Source: a virus
Virus record (IMG/VR): IMGVR_UViG_3300045974_000418
Span: 1 to 43,252 of that record
Strand: one strand, 5' to 3'
DNA length: 43,252 nucleotides
The notes below the pieces were generated by a model that saw nothing but the letters and a program-made list of their open reading frames with translations, made no database searches and was not told the origin of the DNA. Below are positions 21,813 to 28,412 of the stretch, in pieces (the first letter of the stretch is position 1; each line of letters starts with the position of its first letter). Made by a program: the position numbers and the translations under genes.

Positions 21813-21947
21813 TCAGCGACGACGAGAGAGAGCCAAGTCACCGGGCACGAGGGCCGCGCACCGGTGGCATGAGAAGGCGATGGACTGCGCGCGGGTGCAG
21901 CCGGGCGGCAGGCGATGGCCGAGAAACCAACAGAGCAGGGCACTCAC
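21813..21947 (-). CDS. Very small Cys-rich protein (44 aa)
   Basis: Protein of 44 residues from GTG 21947, overlapping the preceding stop (GTGA). It reads MSALLCWFLGHRLPPGCTRA then QSIAFSCHRCAALVPGDLAL. The C..F.GHR ... C..C pattern is typical of tiny phage zinc-binding proteins whose role is unknown. Its overlap with the neighbour, the operon orientation and the position eight bases before ERF support it as a real gene. Confidence 0.6.
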   Translation of the reverse strand: MSALLCWFLGHRLPPGCTRAQSIAFSCHRCAALVPGDLALSRRR

Positions 21948-22216
21948 AGCGTGCGGCCCTCGCGGTAGCCGATGGACTGGCGCACGGAGAGCTCGTCCTC
22001 ATGCGCCTCGCGCTCGTCGCCGAGCTGGCCCTCCAGCGCGTACACCTTGGCCTGCAGTTCGCCCGCGCGCTGGACCGCCCGCTTGAGCTGCTCCTCGACG
22101 GCAGAGAGGGCGCCGAGCGCGCGGCACGTCTCACGACGCGACAGCTCGAGATCCTGCTCCAACATCACGATGCGCTCGGCATCGCTCATCACTTTGACCC
22201 GGTACTCGCTTCGCAT
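21944..22216 (-). CDS. First gene of the leftward operon, coiled coil (90 aa)
   Basis: Protein of 90 residues, ATG 22216. It is a near-continuous coiled coil (MSDAERIVMLEQDLELSRRE ... LSAVEEQLKRAVQRAGELQA). A longer reading to 22351 would begin upstream of the predicted transcription start of the promoter at 22339-22367, so the shorter start is right. About 115 bases of untranslated leader precede it. Unknown function. Confidence 0.55.
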   Translation of the reverse strand: MRSEYRVKVMSDAERIVMLEQDLELSRRETCRALGALSAVEEQLKRAVQRAGELQAKVYALEGQLGDEREAHEDELSVRQSIGYREGRTL

Positions 22217-22338
22217 GGCCACACCCCATTCACTGCGCGTCCACCACTGCCTCACCGCTTCACGACTTCGGGTTGCCCCGACTCGCCCTGCCCCTGGCTG
22301 CCCGCCCGCCGTCCGGCCCGTTCTGCGACCGTGAAACG

Positions 22339-22367
22339 ATAATGCACCCAAATTGGTTTCACGTCAA
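22339..22367 (-). promoter_or_regulatory. Leftward sigma-70 promoter of the early operon
   Basis: On the minus strand TTGACG (22367-22362) and CATTAT (22344-22339) are separated by exactly 17 bases: a near-consensus -35 and a good -10 in an AT-rich patch of an otherwise GC-rich genome. Transcription would start near 22332 and run left through the recombination, tRNA and ASCH genes. The left arm of a palindrome (22352-22360) lies in the spacer, so a bound protein would block this promoter. Confidence 0.75.
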
Positions 22368-22385
22368 GAGTCGTGCGAAACCAAT
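22352..22385. promoter_or_regulatory. Candidate operator: inverted repeat ATTGGTTTC / GAAACCAAT
   Basis: ATTGGTTTC (22352-22360) and GAAACCAAT (22377-22385) are perfect nine-base inverted copies 16 bases apart. They flank and overlap the -35 box of the leftward promoter. Further GAAAC/GTTTC half-sites lie at 22333-22337, 22400-22404 and 22471-22475. This is the layout of a repressor-controlled switch. Confidence 0.65.
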
Positions 22386-22406
22386 ATGGAGTCATAGGGG
22401 TTTCAA

Positions 22407-22418
22407 TTTGAATTCAAA
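22407..22418. promoter_or_regulatory. Candidate operator: perfect 12-base palindrome
   Basis: TTTGAATTCAAA is fully self-complementary and lies between the leftward promoter and the GTG of the gene at 22495. A weak rightward promoter (TTTCAA 22401-22406, 17 bases, TAGATG 22424-22429) would overlap it. Autoregulation of the rightward gene is the likely purpose. Confidence 0.5.
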
Positions 22419-22494
22419 GGTGATAGATGATGGTGGCGCGGCTTCCAGTGGGTGAATGCGCGTTCAGTTTGAAACCAGAGTCGGAGGTGCCAAG

Positions 22495-22851
22495 GTGACT
22501 GCTCTAGAGATGGCCTCGAACTTCGAAGTCCCGGAACTCAAGAAGCAGCTCTCCGCGCGCGTACGGTCGTCCACGCACGCGAAGCTGCTCAACATTCGAG
22601 ATCTGTGGCGTGTGGCGGTTCGGGAGACCACGGACAAGAAGCCTGGCGAGACGGAGCAGGAGTACGCAGAGCGTCTCGACGCCACGGTTGAGGCGATCGA
22701 TCTGACGCACGTTCTTGACGTGCTGCTTGCGAGCGCCTGCGACGATGAGCTCCAGCAGTGGGGCGGCTACACCGAGACTGCCGAGAAGCGCGCTAATCAG
22801 CTGAAGATGGTGCGCGAACGTCCTTCTTCGACGCCTGCGAAGAAGAAGTAA
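22495..22851 (+). CDS. Rightward gene next to the switch region, unknown; possible regulator
   Basis: Protein of 118 residues. GTG 22495 is chosen over the upstream in-frame ATG because GGAGG (22483-22487) sits seven bases before it. The N-terminal part (VPELKKQLSARVRSSTHAKL) resembles a ribbon-helix-helix start only loosely. Most of the rest is helical and acidic, with a Lys-rich end (SSTPAKKK). It lies where a repressor gene is expected, divergent from the early operon across palindromic operators. I see no classical Cro/CI helix-turn-helix and no S24 peptidase part, so any repressor here is of another type. Confidence 0.5.
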   Translation: MTALEMASNFEVPELKKQLSARVRSSTHAKLLNIRDLWRVAVRETTDKKPGETEQEYAERLDATVEAIDLTHVLDVLLASACDDELQQWGGYTETAEKRANQLKMVRERPSSTPAKKK

Positions 22852-22984
22852 CCGCTCCCAAGACCACCAATGCGAGTCCGTAAGTCCTTGATCAGGGCCG
22901 ACCTGCGTTTGCTTGTCGGACCCGGCTGCTATTCACCTCGCTTCGGGCTCCAAAGGCTCGCGGCCACTGCGACGGGGCGTCGCG

Positions 22985-23362
22985 GTGAATGTTGTGGGGG
23001 TTGTGTTGAGAGAGGAATCATTCGAGAGGTTCGAGGCATTCTTGGACGAGCTGAGGAAGAGGCTCGACAACATCGAGGAGAAGTTGAAGCCGACCCCGAC
23101 GGCAGTGTCCTTCGAGGCGGCTGCGCAGATGCTGTCGTGCAGCTCAAAGCACATCGGTCGTTTGGTGAAGGATGGAACGCTCAGGACCTGCATGGTCGGC
23201 TCGAACATGCGGCGTATCCCGGTGTCCGCCATTCACGACTTGATGGCGGGGCCGGTAGTTCCGAAGTCGAGCGGCGCGAGCGTCGAGCGTGTGCGCTTCG
23301 ATGCGGATGCTGCTCGGGCGAAGCTGCGCGAGTTGCAAAAGAAGTCGCGTGCTCGGCGCTGA
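22985..23362 (+). CDS. Excisionase-like helix-turn-helix protein
   Basis: Protein of about 125 residues with several possible GTG starts (22985, 22994, 23003). The middle is a MerR/excisionase-type HTH: VSFEAAAQMLSCSSKHIGRL followed by VKDGTLRTCMVGSNMRRIPV and SAIHDLM. That is helix, turn, recognition helix, then the beta wing and Arg-Ile-Pro. Before it lies a short coiled coil (FEAFLDELRKRLDNIEEKL); after it a basic tail. The stop lies two bases from the stop of the converging integrase gene. Excision control or repression of the integrase are both plausible. Confidence 0.65.
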   Translation: MNVVGVVLREESFERFEAFLDELRKRLDNIEEKLKPTPTAVSFEAAAQMLSCSSKHIGRLVKDGTLRTCMVGSNMRRIPVSAIHDLMAGPVVPKSSGASVERVRFDADAARAKLRELQKKSRARR

Positions 23363-23364
23363 CT

Positions 23365-24504
23365 TCATTTGACCAGGCGGAGGACGGGCATAGGCAACGC
23401 GCGGGCCTGCCCGCCCATGTCCCGGTAAAAGTCAGCAGTGGTTCGTGGGTCGCGATGGCCGAGCTGCTCGCTGATGGCCGCGAGCTCAACACCAGCTTCG
23501 TGCAGCCATGTCGCGACGCTGTGCCTCAACACCCCGGCATTGAAGGCGGGGACCTTTGCGGCGGCACATGCGGCGTGCATCGCGAACCACATGACCGAAT
23601 GGCTCGGCGCCCATCCACTGGTGCGTATGCGCTGTGCGGCTTCAACGGCCTCGGGCGTGGTCAGCGCGATGGTGTGAAGGCGCCCGTTCTTGTGGCGCAC
23701 TGTCAGCATTGCTTCTGCACCACCCTGCTTGAACTCAGGCGTCGGCTCGAAGATCTCACCCGTCTTCGAGAACCGTCTGACCTCGGCCACATGCAAGCCA
23801 GTGTTTGCGAGCAGCATCAGTGTGTCGCGGCAGTCGGTGCGAATGAGCGGAAGGATCTTCTGTACATGCGCGAAGGGCACCACCTTCTTGCGCTGCAACT
23901 TCTCTGGTCGTACCTGGGGAACCTGCAGGTCAAGGGTTGGATCTTCCCCGCGCTTGAGCCAGCCCTTCTCGCGTCGGAGCCATGTTGCGAAACCCTTCAG
24001 TGCGACGATACGAGCATGCCGCGCCCCGGTTCGTGCGCTGCGCTTCTTCTTCAGTCGTGGGTTGTCATCGTCTGCGATAGCTTCCTTCTGCCACTGATCG
24101 AGAGCCGTCTTGATGTCGCGGTGCAGGTCGAGACGGCGAATGTCTCGACCTCCGAAGACCAGCATCCATTGCTCGAGGTAACGAGCGCACGTCCGCGCGT
24201 GGCTCTCAGTGGTTTGCTTCTGCAGCACCTGGAACGACTCGTATTCATCGATCATCTCGGGTGTGATGACGCACGGCGTTCGCGCCCGCTGAGTTCGATC
24301 CTGAGGCGTGTAGCCGGCCGGGTCAGCTTCGAAGCGCGCGAGCTCGCCCAGCGCGGCCCTTTCGGTTCTGCACTTCGTCGTGATGTGGAAGTGATCGCCG
24401 TGAATCCACCGCTCGATGATGAACATCTGCCCACGCACGCCCTCGCGGACGTACCCGCCGAGCCACTTTCGGCGCACTGACCCTTCATCACGAAAACCAC
24501 CCAT
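23365..24504 (-). CDS. int: Tyrosine integrase with altered catalytic positions
   Basis: Protein of 379 residues. AGGAGG just before ATG 24504 fixes the start. An N-terminal arm-binding part, a core-binding helical domain (residues 85-185) and the catalytic domain (210-370) are in the usual order. Lys272 (HKNGR), Arg327 (VLRHSVATWLHEAG), His350 (QLGH) and Tyr360 (TTADFY) are present. Two positions differ: His238 stands where the first Arg normally is (NTGLHVAEV), and Gly324 where His of H-x-L-R is expected. Similar His substitutions seem to occur in myxobacterial integrases. It should insert the phage at a host att site; attP was not found by eye. Confidence 0.85.
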   Translation of the reverse strand: MGGFRDEGSVRRKWLGGYVREGVRGQMFIIERWIHGDHFHITTKCRTERAALGELARFEADPAGYTPQDRTQRARTPCVITPEMIDEYESFQVLQKQTTESHARTCARYLEQWMLVFGGRDIRRLDLHRDIKTALDQWQKEAIADDDNPRLKKKRSARTGARHARIVALKGFATWLRREKGWLKRGEDPTLDLQVPQVRPEKLQRKKVVPFAHVQKILPLIRTDCRDTLMLLANTGLHVAEVRRFSKTGEIFEPTPEFKQGGAEAMLTVRHKNGRLHTIALTTPEAVEAAQRIRTSGWAPSHSVMWFAMHAACAAAKVPAFNAGVLRHSVATWLHEAGVELAAISEQLGHRDPRTTADFYRDMGGQARALPMPVLRLVK

Positions 24505-24724
24505 GTTGCCTCCTGCGATTGGACACTTCAGAATGAACTCAATGGCTTCTGCGAAGGATAGACCGGCTTACAGGGCTGCTCCGACCGTTTCCCAAGCCCC
24601 CGACGCTGCTCGTGATGAGCGTCGTTTCGAGGGTTTGCATCAGACAGCTGCAGACATCGTCGGACTCGGTTCACCCCAAAACCTCACCATTTCGAGCAGC
24701 TCCGCGAAACTGAATGCGGGTGCA

Positions 24725-25048
24725 GTGGTTCTGGCTGCGCTCGTTCTGCGGTGGGTTAATCGCTTTGAGGCAAGGGTCGATCGTTCGGGCTCGTGTCACC
24801 TGTGGATCGGTGGTCGGCAGACTCGCGGGTATGGCTGGCTGGGCGCCTGTCGCGGCAACAACTCGGGCCTCGCACATCGGTTCGCTTGGGAGCTTGAGCG
24901 CGGTCCGATTCCGGGAGACCTAACGGTCGACCACCTCTGCAACAACAAGCTGTGCGTCCGCGTTGATCACCTTGAGCTGGTGTCGCGCGTCGAGAACACC
25001 CGCCGTCGCGATGCCCGCCGTGAAGGCTCGTTTGAGGTAGCCCTGTGA
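24725..25048 (+). CDS. HNH endonuclease (HNH_3 type)
   Basis: Protein of about 107 residues. SGSCHLWIGGRQTRGYGWLG, then HRFAWELERGPIPGDLTVDH and LCNNKLCVRVDHLELVSRVE are the sequential blocks of the HNH_3 family: the CxLW/GYG part, aHR-W, and DHLC-N--C--HLE. The catalytic His and Asn and the zinc-type Cys are present. GTG 24725 is the nearest start to the conserved part; ATG 24533 would add 64 residues without any recognisable content. Such genes are often mobile intruders. The ~220 bases between this start and the integrase start hold no other gene and may carry the integrase promoter and attP. Confidence 0.8.
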   Translation: MVLAALVLRWVNRFEARVDRSGSCHLWIGGRQTRGYGWLGACRGNNSGLAHRFAWELERGPIPGDLTVDHLCNNKLCVRVDHLELVSRVENTRRRDARREGSFEVAL

Positions 25049-25065
25049 GCGCCCTCTCGACGGTC

Positions 25066-25530
25066 TCACTTCGGGATGAGCTCGATGAGCTGCGAGATGA
25101 TCACAACGCCGTTCTCGTCGCAGCCGCCCAAGACGTTCTTGTCCTTGTCCCACAAGCCGACGCGGCAGGTGGGCGAGACGCTGCTCACAAGGCGGTACCA
25201 GAAGCCCGCCACGAACCGCTGAGACTCGGGATTCAGTTTCGCCCATCGGTCGTTGACGGTGATCACAACCAAGTCGCCAGAGTGACGGTGCACGCTTCGA
25301 ATCAGCGGTCCCAGCGGGTGCTTGGGGTTCGCGGCCTCTTCTTCAACCAGGGCTGCGCCGGCCGCACATGCTCGGTCCTCGCCAGCATCGATCGTCGTCT
25401 TCGCCGCCACGGGGGGCGCCGCGGCCACCTCCGGCTGTCGCTCCGCTGCCCGGCGCTTCGACCCTCCGTTCAGCGCCGAGAAGATGCCCAGCGTCACCAT
25501 GAGACCCACGCCCAAGAAAAGCTTTCGCAT
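25066..25530 (-). CDS. Exported or membrane-anchored protein, candidate cargo gene
   Basis: Protein of 154 residues, ATG 25530. It begins MRKLFLGVGLMVTLGIFSAL, a signal peptide or N-terminal anchor, followed by a basic, then Ala/Pro-rich linker. The C-terminal domain (GDLVVITVNDRWAKLNPESQ ... GVVIISQLIELIP) is mixed alpha/beta with two Cys that could form a disulphide (CRVGLWDKDKNVLGGC). It runs opposite to the genes on both sides, as expected for a separately transcribed lysogeny gene (moron). Superinfection exclusion or host modification is a guess. Confidence 0.6.
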   Translation of the reverse strand: MRKLFLGVGLMVTLGIFSALNGGSKRRAAERQPEVAAAPPVAAKTTIDAGEDRACAAGAALVEEEAANPKHPLGPLIRSVHRHSGDLVVITVNDRWAKLNPESQRFVAGFWYRLVSSVSPTCRVGLWDKDKNVLGGCDENGVVIISQLIELIPK

Positions 25531-25598
25531 CGCGCGAGCCTCGGCGGATGCGGGTCGATCGACAACTGCACGCACGTTCAGACGGCCGGAGGTGCTCT

Positions 25599-25817
25599 GT
25601 GAGTGCCCTCGTCGTCGAATCCCTTGAGGCGCGCCTCGAGCGCCTCATCCCTGGCGCCTTTGTTGAGCGGCAGGCTGGAGCAGCCCCCGACGCCACCTTC
25701 GTCGTCTTCGCTCCGATGCGCTCCCCGGCGTCGAGCCTGCCTCGTGGCGTGCTGGCCACTGGTGCCAGCGCTCGTGAGGCCATCGACCGCGCCACGTTCC
25801 TGTGGGGTGCGCGATGA
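25599..25817 (+). CDS. Small protein at the head of the rightward array
   Basis: Protein of 72 residues from GTG 25599, with GGAGGT (25588-25593) five bases before it. It has a helical N-terminus (VVESLEARLERLIPGAFVER) and an Ala/Ser-rich alpha/beta remainder. No family recognised. Its stop overlaps the ATG of the next gene (ATGA), so it opens the long coupled array. The promoter for the array should lie between 25,531 and 25,588, but I see no clear -35/-10 there. Confidence 0.55.
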   Translation: MSALVVESLEARLERLIPGAFVERQAGAAPDATFVVFAPMRSPASSLPRGVLATGASAREAIDRATFLWGAR

Positions 25818-26545
25818 GCGGCATTCACCTCTACCGGCCGCCCGACGGCTTTCCACACGGTACGCGAGCACGGTATGTCGGCGCGCGGTGTCGGTGTGAT
25901 GCGTGCAGGGCTGCGAATCGCAACTACCAGCGCTCGCGCGCGGGCCAGCCCTTCAACGGCCTCGTCGACGCGGCGCCGGCACGCGCCCACCTTGAGCTGC
26001 TGTCATCGCAGGGCGTCGGCAGGCGTGCGGTCGCTGCGGCGTCTGACGTGTCGTGCTCCGTCGTGCAGGACATTCGCACCGGCGCGAAACAGCGCGTGCG
26101 CGCTGACACCGTGCGCCGACTCCTCGCGGTCGACGCAGGCGCCATCGCTGACCATGGTCTGGTGCCGGCCAAGGAGACGCGGGTCGCACTCCGCGAGCTC
26201 CTCCGCCACGGGCTGACGCGGCAGGAGATTGCCGAACGCCTGGGCAGCACCGCGAAGACCCCATCGCTTCAGTTGACCAAGCGCCATGTCACGGCGCGCA
26301 ACGCGCTGAAGGTCAAGCGTCTGCTCGACGAGGTGCGTGCTGAGGTCGAGGCCGAGCGGCGCATCGGTGAAATCTGCGGTGACTGTGGCGACTCGCATTC
26401 GCTTGAGCGCCGTCTCGAGTGGCTGCGCTCGCAGCGAGAGATCGACCGCGAAGTCATTCGAGAGCAGCGCCCCTGCTGGTACGCCGAGGGCAACGAGAGC
26501 GTGCTCTCGCGGGACCTGAAGCGCCTCGCCCGAGGTGACTCATGA
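25814..26545 (+). CDS. HTH DNA-binding protein (regulatory)
   Basis: Protein of 243 residues from ATG 25814. The N-terminus has a Cys pair (RCRCDACRAANR), possibly a zinc site. Residues 60-105 contain the first HTH-like part (ARAHLELLSSQGVGRRAVAA, ASDVSCSVVQDIRTGAK, VRADTVRRLLAV). A second HTH follows (RELLRHGLTRQEIAERLG). A C-terminal Cys motif (CGDCGDSHSLERRLEWL) precedes a helical end. The double HTH layout resembles regulators in actinophage-type early regions. It may control the early-to-late change or lysogeny. Confidence 0.6.
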   Translation: MSGIHLYRPPDGFPHGTRARYVGARCRCDACRAANRNYQRSRAGQPFNGLVDAAPARAHLELLSSQGVGRRAVAAASDVSCSVVQDIRTGAKQRVRADTVRRLLAVDAGAIADHGLVPAKETRVALRELLRHGLTRQEIAERLGSTAKTPSLQLTKRHVTARNALKVKRLLDEVRAEVEAERRIGEICGDCGDSHSLERRLEWLRSQREIDREVIREQRPCWYAEGNESVLSRDLKRLARGDS

Positions 26546-26733
26546 GCCTCAACAACGCTCTCCGCGCAGCCAAGGCGCTGCGCACCGCCCTGATGGGCAC
26601 CATGCCCCCCAAGGGCACCATGCGCTTCCGGCTCTGGCAGCGCGAGGTGCAGTCCGTCAACGCCGTCATCGAGTCCCTGGTCGATCGACTCAACGCCCAG
26701 CGCGTGCCGGCCACAGCCGAGGTGCAGTCGTGA
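26542..26733 (+). CDS. Small basic helical protein
   Basis: Protein of 63 residues (MSLNNALRAAKALRTALMGT...), helical, with Arg/Lys and Met-rich stretches, a net positive charge and no motif. ATG and TGA overlaps (ATGA, GTGA) on each side place it in the operon. It may be a partner of the replication initiator that follows. Unknown. Confidence 0.5.
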   Translation: MSLNNALRAAKALRTALMGTMPPKGTMRFRLWQREVQSVNAVIESLVDRLNAQRVPATAEVQS

Positions 26734-27479
26734 GCAACATCTCTGTCGACCTGAAGGTCATCGAGACGCACGCCCCCAGCGTTGCGCGAGCGGCTGGTGT
26801 CAGCGAGGACAGGGTTCTCGCGGGCCTCGTGCGTCTTTGGCACCGGTGCTGGAGCGTCGCTCGGGAGTCGCTCACTCGTGGCGAGATTGCAGGCGCTTTC
26901 GGCCCCGAGAGCCTCGACGCGTTGATCGATGCCCTCTCAATCGATTTCATTGAAAAACAGGGGGATGGCTCGTTCCGGGTCCGTGGTGCTGATCAGTACC
27001 TTCGAATCAAGGAAGGACGACGGAAGGGGGCCGAGAAGACTAACCGAGCGCTTGCGGAGCGTCGCTCCAGCGTCGCTCCAGCGTCGCTCAAACACGCATT
27101 ATCACCGAACACCGAACACCGAACACCGAACACCGAACACCATGATGAAGATCCGCCGCAACCGGTGACCCCACCTGTGGCCGCTTTCGAAGTCGCACGG
27201 CCAGACCTTGCGACCCTCGACTCGTGGACCAAGGAAGAGTTCTGGCGAGCTGCCGAAATAACGCGGCGCACCAAAGGCTTCGCCCCCGAGAAGTGGCCGT
27301 CGCCCCACGTGCTCTCGCGCTGGTGGGCCGAGGCGCGAGGTGTCGCTGAGGTGCGCGAGCTCGCGGCGGCCTTCGCGCGCTTCACCGAAGACAAGCACTG
27401 GGCGGCGGCCGCACCGCCAGCCCCCTTCAGCGCCTTCGCGCGCGTCTGGAACAACTTCCTCCCAAGAAAGGCCTCGTGA
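26730..27479 (+). CDS. Replication initiator / replisome organiser-like protein
   Basis: Protein of 249 residues from GTG 26730. The N-terminal ~95 residues form a winged-helix-like head (VARAAGVSEDRVLAGLVRLW, TRGEIAGAFGPESLDALIDA, DGSFRVRGADQYLRIKEGRR). This resembles phage replisome organisers that bind origin repeats. The middle (residues 110-160) is translated from tandem DNA repeats (SPNTEHRTPNTEHHDEDPPQ) and is likely disordered. The C-terminal domain (SWTKEEFWRAAEITRRTKGF ... HVLSRWWAEARGVAEV) is helical and may load the host helicase. Placement before the HU-like, RusA-like and Dam genes fits a replication module. Confidence 0.55.
   Translation: MSNISVDLKVIETHAPSVARAAGVSEDRVLAGLVRLWHRCWSVARESLTRGEIAGAFGPESLDALIDALSIDFIEKQGDGSFRVRGADQYLRIKEGRRKGAEKTNRALAERRSSVAPASLKHALSPNTEHRTPNTEHHDEDPPQPVTPPVAAFEVARPDLATLDSWTKEEFWRAAEITRRTKGFAPEKWPSPHVLSRWWAEARGVAEVRELAAAFARFTEDKHWAAAAPPAPFSAFARVWNNFLPRKAS
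27060..27141 (+). repeat. Tandem repeats inside the initiator gene: candidate replication origin
   Basis: Two repeat arrays lie side by side. CGTCGCTCCAG (11 bases) occurs at 27060-27070 and 27071-27081, with a partial third copy to about 27090. ACCGAAC (7 bases) is repeated five times in perfect register from 27104 to 27138, plus ACC. The short stretch between them (ACACGCATTATC) is AT-richer. Lambda-type phages place origin iterons within their own initiator gene, and the seven-base period is not a multiple of three, so the array changes codon phase and is not simply a peptide repeat. Confidence 0.6.
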
Positions 27480-27751
27480 TGCTCACCGACGTCAATGCAC
27501 CGAAGGTGTACCCCTGTGCCACCTGCTCCAAGCCCGCGACCATCGTGTGCTGGGGCGAGGACCTCTGCGTCGTCTGCCATGGCACCTGGTGGGCTGACCC
27601 CCAGTTCGACGCCGGCTCCATCGAGGCGGCCGTCGGCATCGACTCGCGAGCCTGCCCGAAGCCCGGCGACAGCGAGCTCTACTGCGCCGAGGCGACGAAG
27701 CGGACGCGGGCTTGGGCTGCAGCTCAGCGCGCGAAGGCGAGGGCGGCATGA
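27476..27751 (+). CDS. Small zinc-finger-like protein
   Basis: Protein of 90-91 residues (GTG 27476 or ATG 27479). YPCATCSKPATIVCWGEDLC followed by VVCHG gives four Cys in two C-x2-C pairs, a typical zinc ribbon. A Trp-rich loop and a helical, Ala/Arg-rich C-terminus follow. Such proteins occur beside phage replication genes. Unknown role. Confidence 0.6.
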   Translation: MMLTDVNAPKVYPCATCSKPATIVCWGEDLCVVCHGTWWADPQFDAGSIEAAVGIDSRACPKPGDSELYCAEATKRTRAWAAAQRAKARAA

Positions 27752-28086
27752 GTCCCAACCTCAGCGCCCGACTGGAGGCTGTGGCTTTCGCGCAGCACGA
27801 GGCGTGGATCTCCTCGACGCGGGGGAAGGACTTGCCGCACGTCGACGAGGCGAACGCCAAGCGCTCATCGGCGATGCGCACGTGGACGCAGGAGCAGCGG
27901 GCCGTGCGCGAGAAGGCTCGCAAGGTTGCCTACAACGCCGAGGTGCGCCGCGTGTCGCACGAGGCCATCAACGCGTACCTGCGCGGTGACCTCGACGCGG
28001 CGCGCGTCGCCATCGCGAAGCTGACGCGGAGCCAGGTCGAGCGCGTGCGTTCAACGGTGGTGCGGTATGGCGGGAGGTGGCCGTGA
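27748..28086 (+). CDS. Helical basic protein, unknown function
   Basis: Protein of 112 residues, ATG 27748 overlapping the preceding stop. It is nearly all helix with alternate charges (EQRAVREKARKVAYNAEVRR, GDLDAARVAIAKLTRSQVER) and a basic end (VVRYGGRWP). No motif. The context suggests a replication or recombination accessory factor. Confidence 0.5.
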   Translation: MSPNLSARLEAVAFAQHEAWISSTRGKDLPHVDEANAKRSSAMRTWTQEQRAVREKARKVAYNAEVRRVSHEAINAYLRGDLDAARVAIAKLTRSQVERVRSTVVRYGGRWP

Positions 28087-28412
28087 AGAACGCGGACCTC
28101 AGTGGCTTCGCGGCGCTGGTCGCGGCCCTCCAAATTCGCCTGGGCTGCACCCGCGCCGAGGCTCGCGAGCTGCTCGAGCTCATCGCCGACACTGTGGTGC
28201 GTCAGGCGCTGCTCCGGCAGACGCGTGTTGTCTGGCCTCGCCTCGGGGCGTTCCGTGCCTTCACGACAAAGGCACGCACCATCGACCTCGAAGCGCTCAA
28301 GGCGCATGGGCACCTTCATGCCGAGGCGCCGAGCGCTGCCGAGGTTCCGCCGATGCGTAAGCTCCGGTTCCGCCCCTCGAAGTGGCACGCGCTCCTGAAG
28401 GTGTCCCGATGA
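28083..28412 (+). CDS. HU/IHF-like DNA-binding protein
   Basis: Protein of 109 residues from GTG 28083, with GGAGG (28073-28077) five bases before it and a GTGA overlap. The N-terminal two-helix part (LSGFAALVAALQIRLGCTRA, EARELLELIADTVVRQALLR), the 'RQTRVVWPRLGAFRAF' strand-turn and the C-terminal KLRFRPSKWHALL follow the order of HU/IHF chains (helices, 'v.i.glG.F', arm, end strand and helix). The arm is longer than in standard HU (109 versus ~90). It should bend DNA, perhaps at the origin or att site. Confidence 0.55.
   Translation: MKNADLSGFAALVAALQIRLGCTRAEARELLELIADTVVRQALLRQTRVVWPRLGAFRAFTTKARTIDLEALKAHGHLHAEAPSAAEVPPMRKLRFRPSKWHALLKVSR

Noticed and set aside
22870-24480. 536-codon open frame antisense to the excisionase-like and integrase genes
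   Set aside because: Its composition is Arg/Gly/Ala/Cys-rich and matches a shadow of the integrase in a GC-rich genome. It overlaps two genes with recognisable motifs.
24505-24724. attP core in the gap upstream of the integrase
   Set aside because: Plausible location, but no tRNA-derived core, arm repeats or matching inverted sites could be recognised by eye.
27104-27141. ACCGAAC repeats as a CRISPR-like array
   Set aside because: Copies are directly adjacent with no spacers and only seven bases long.
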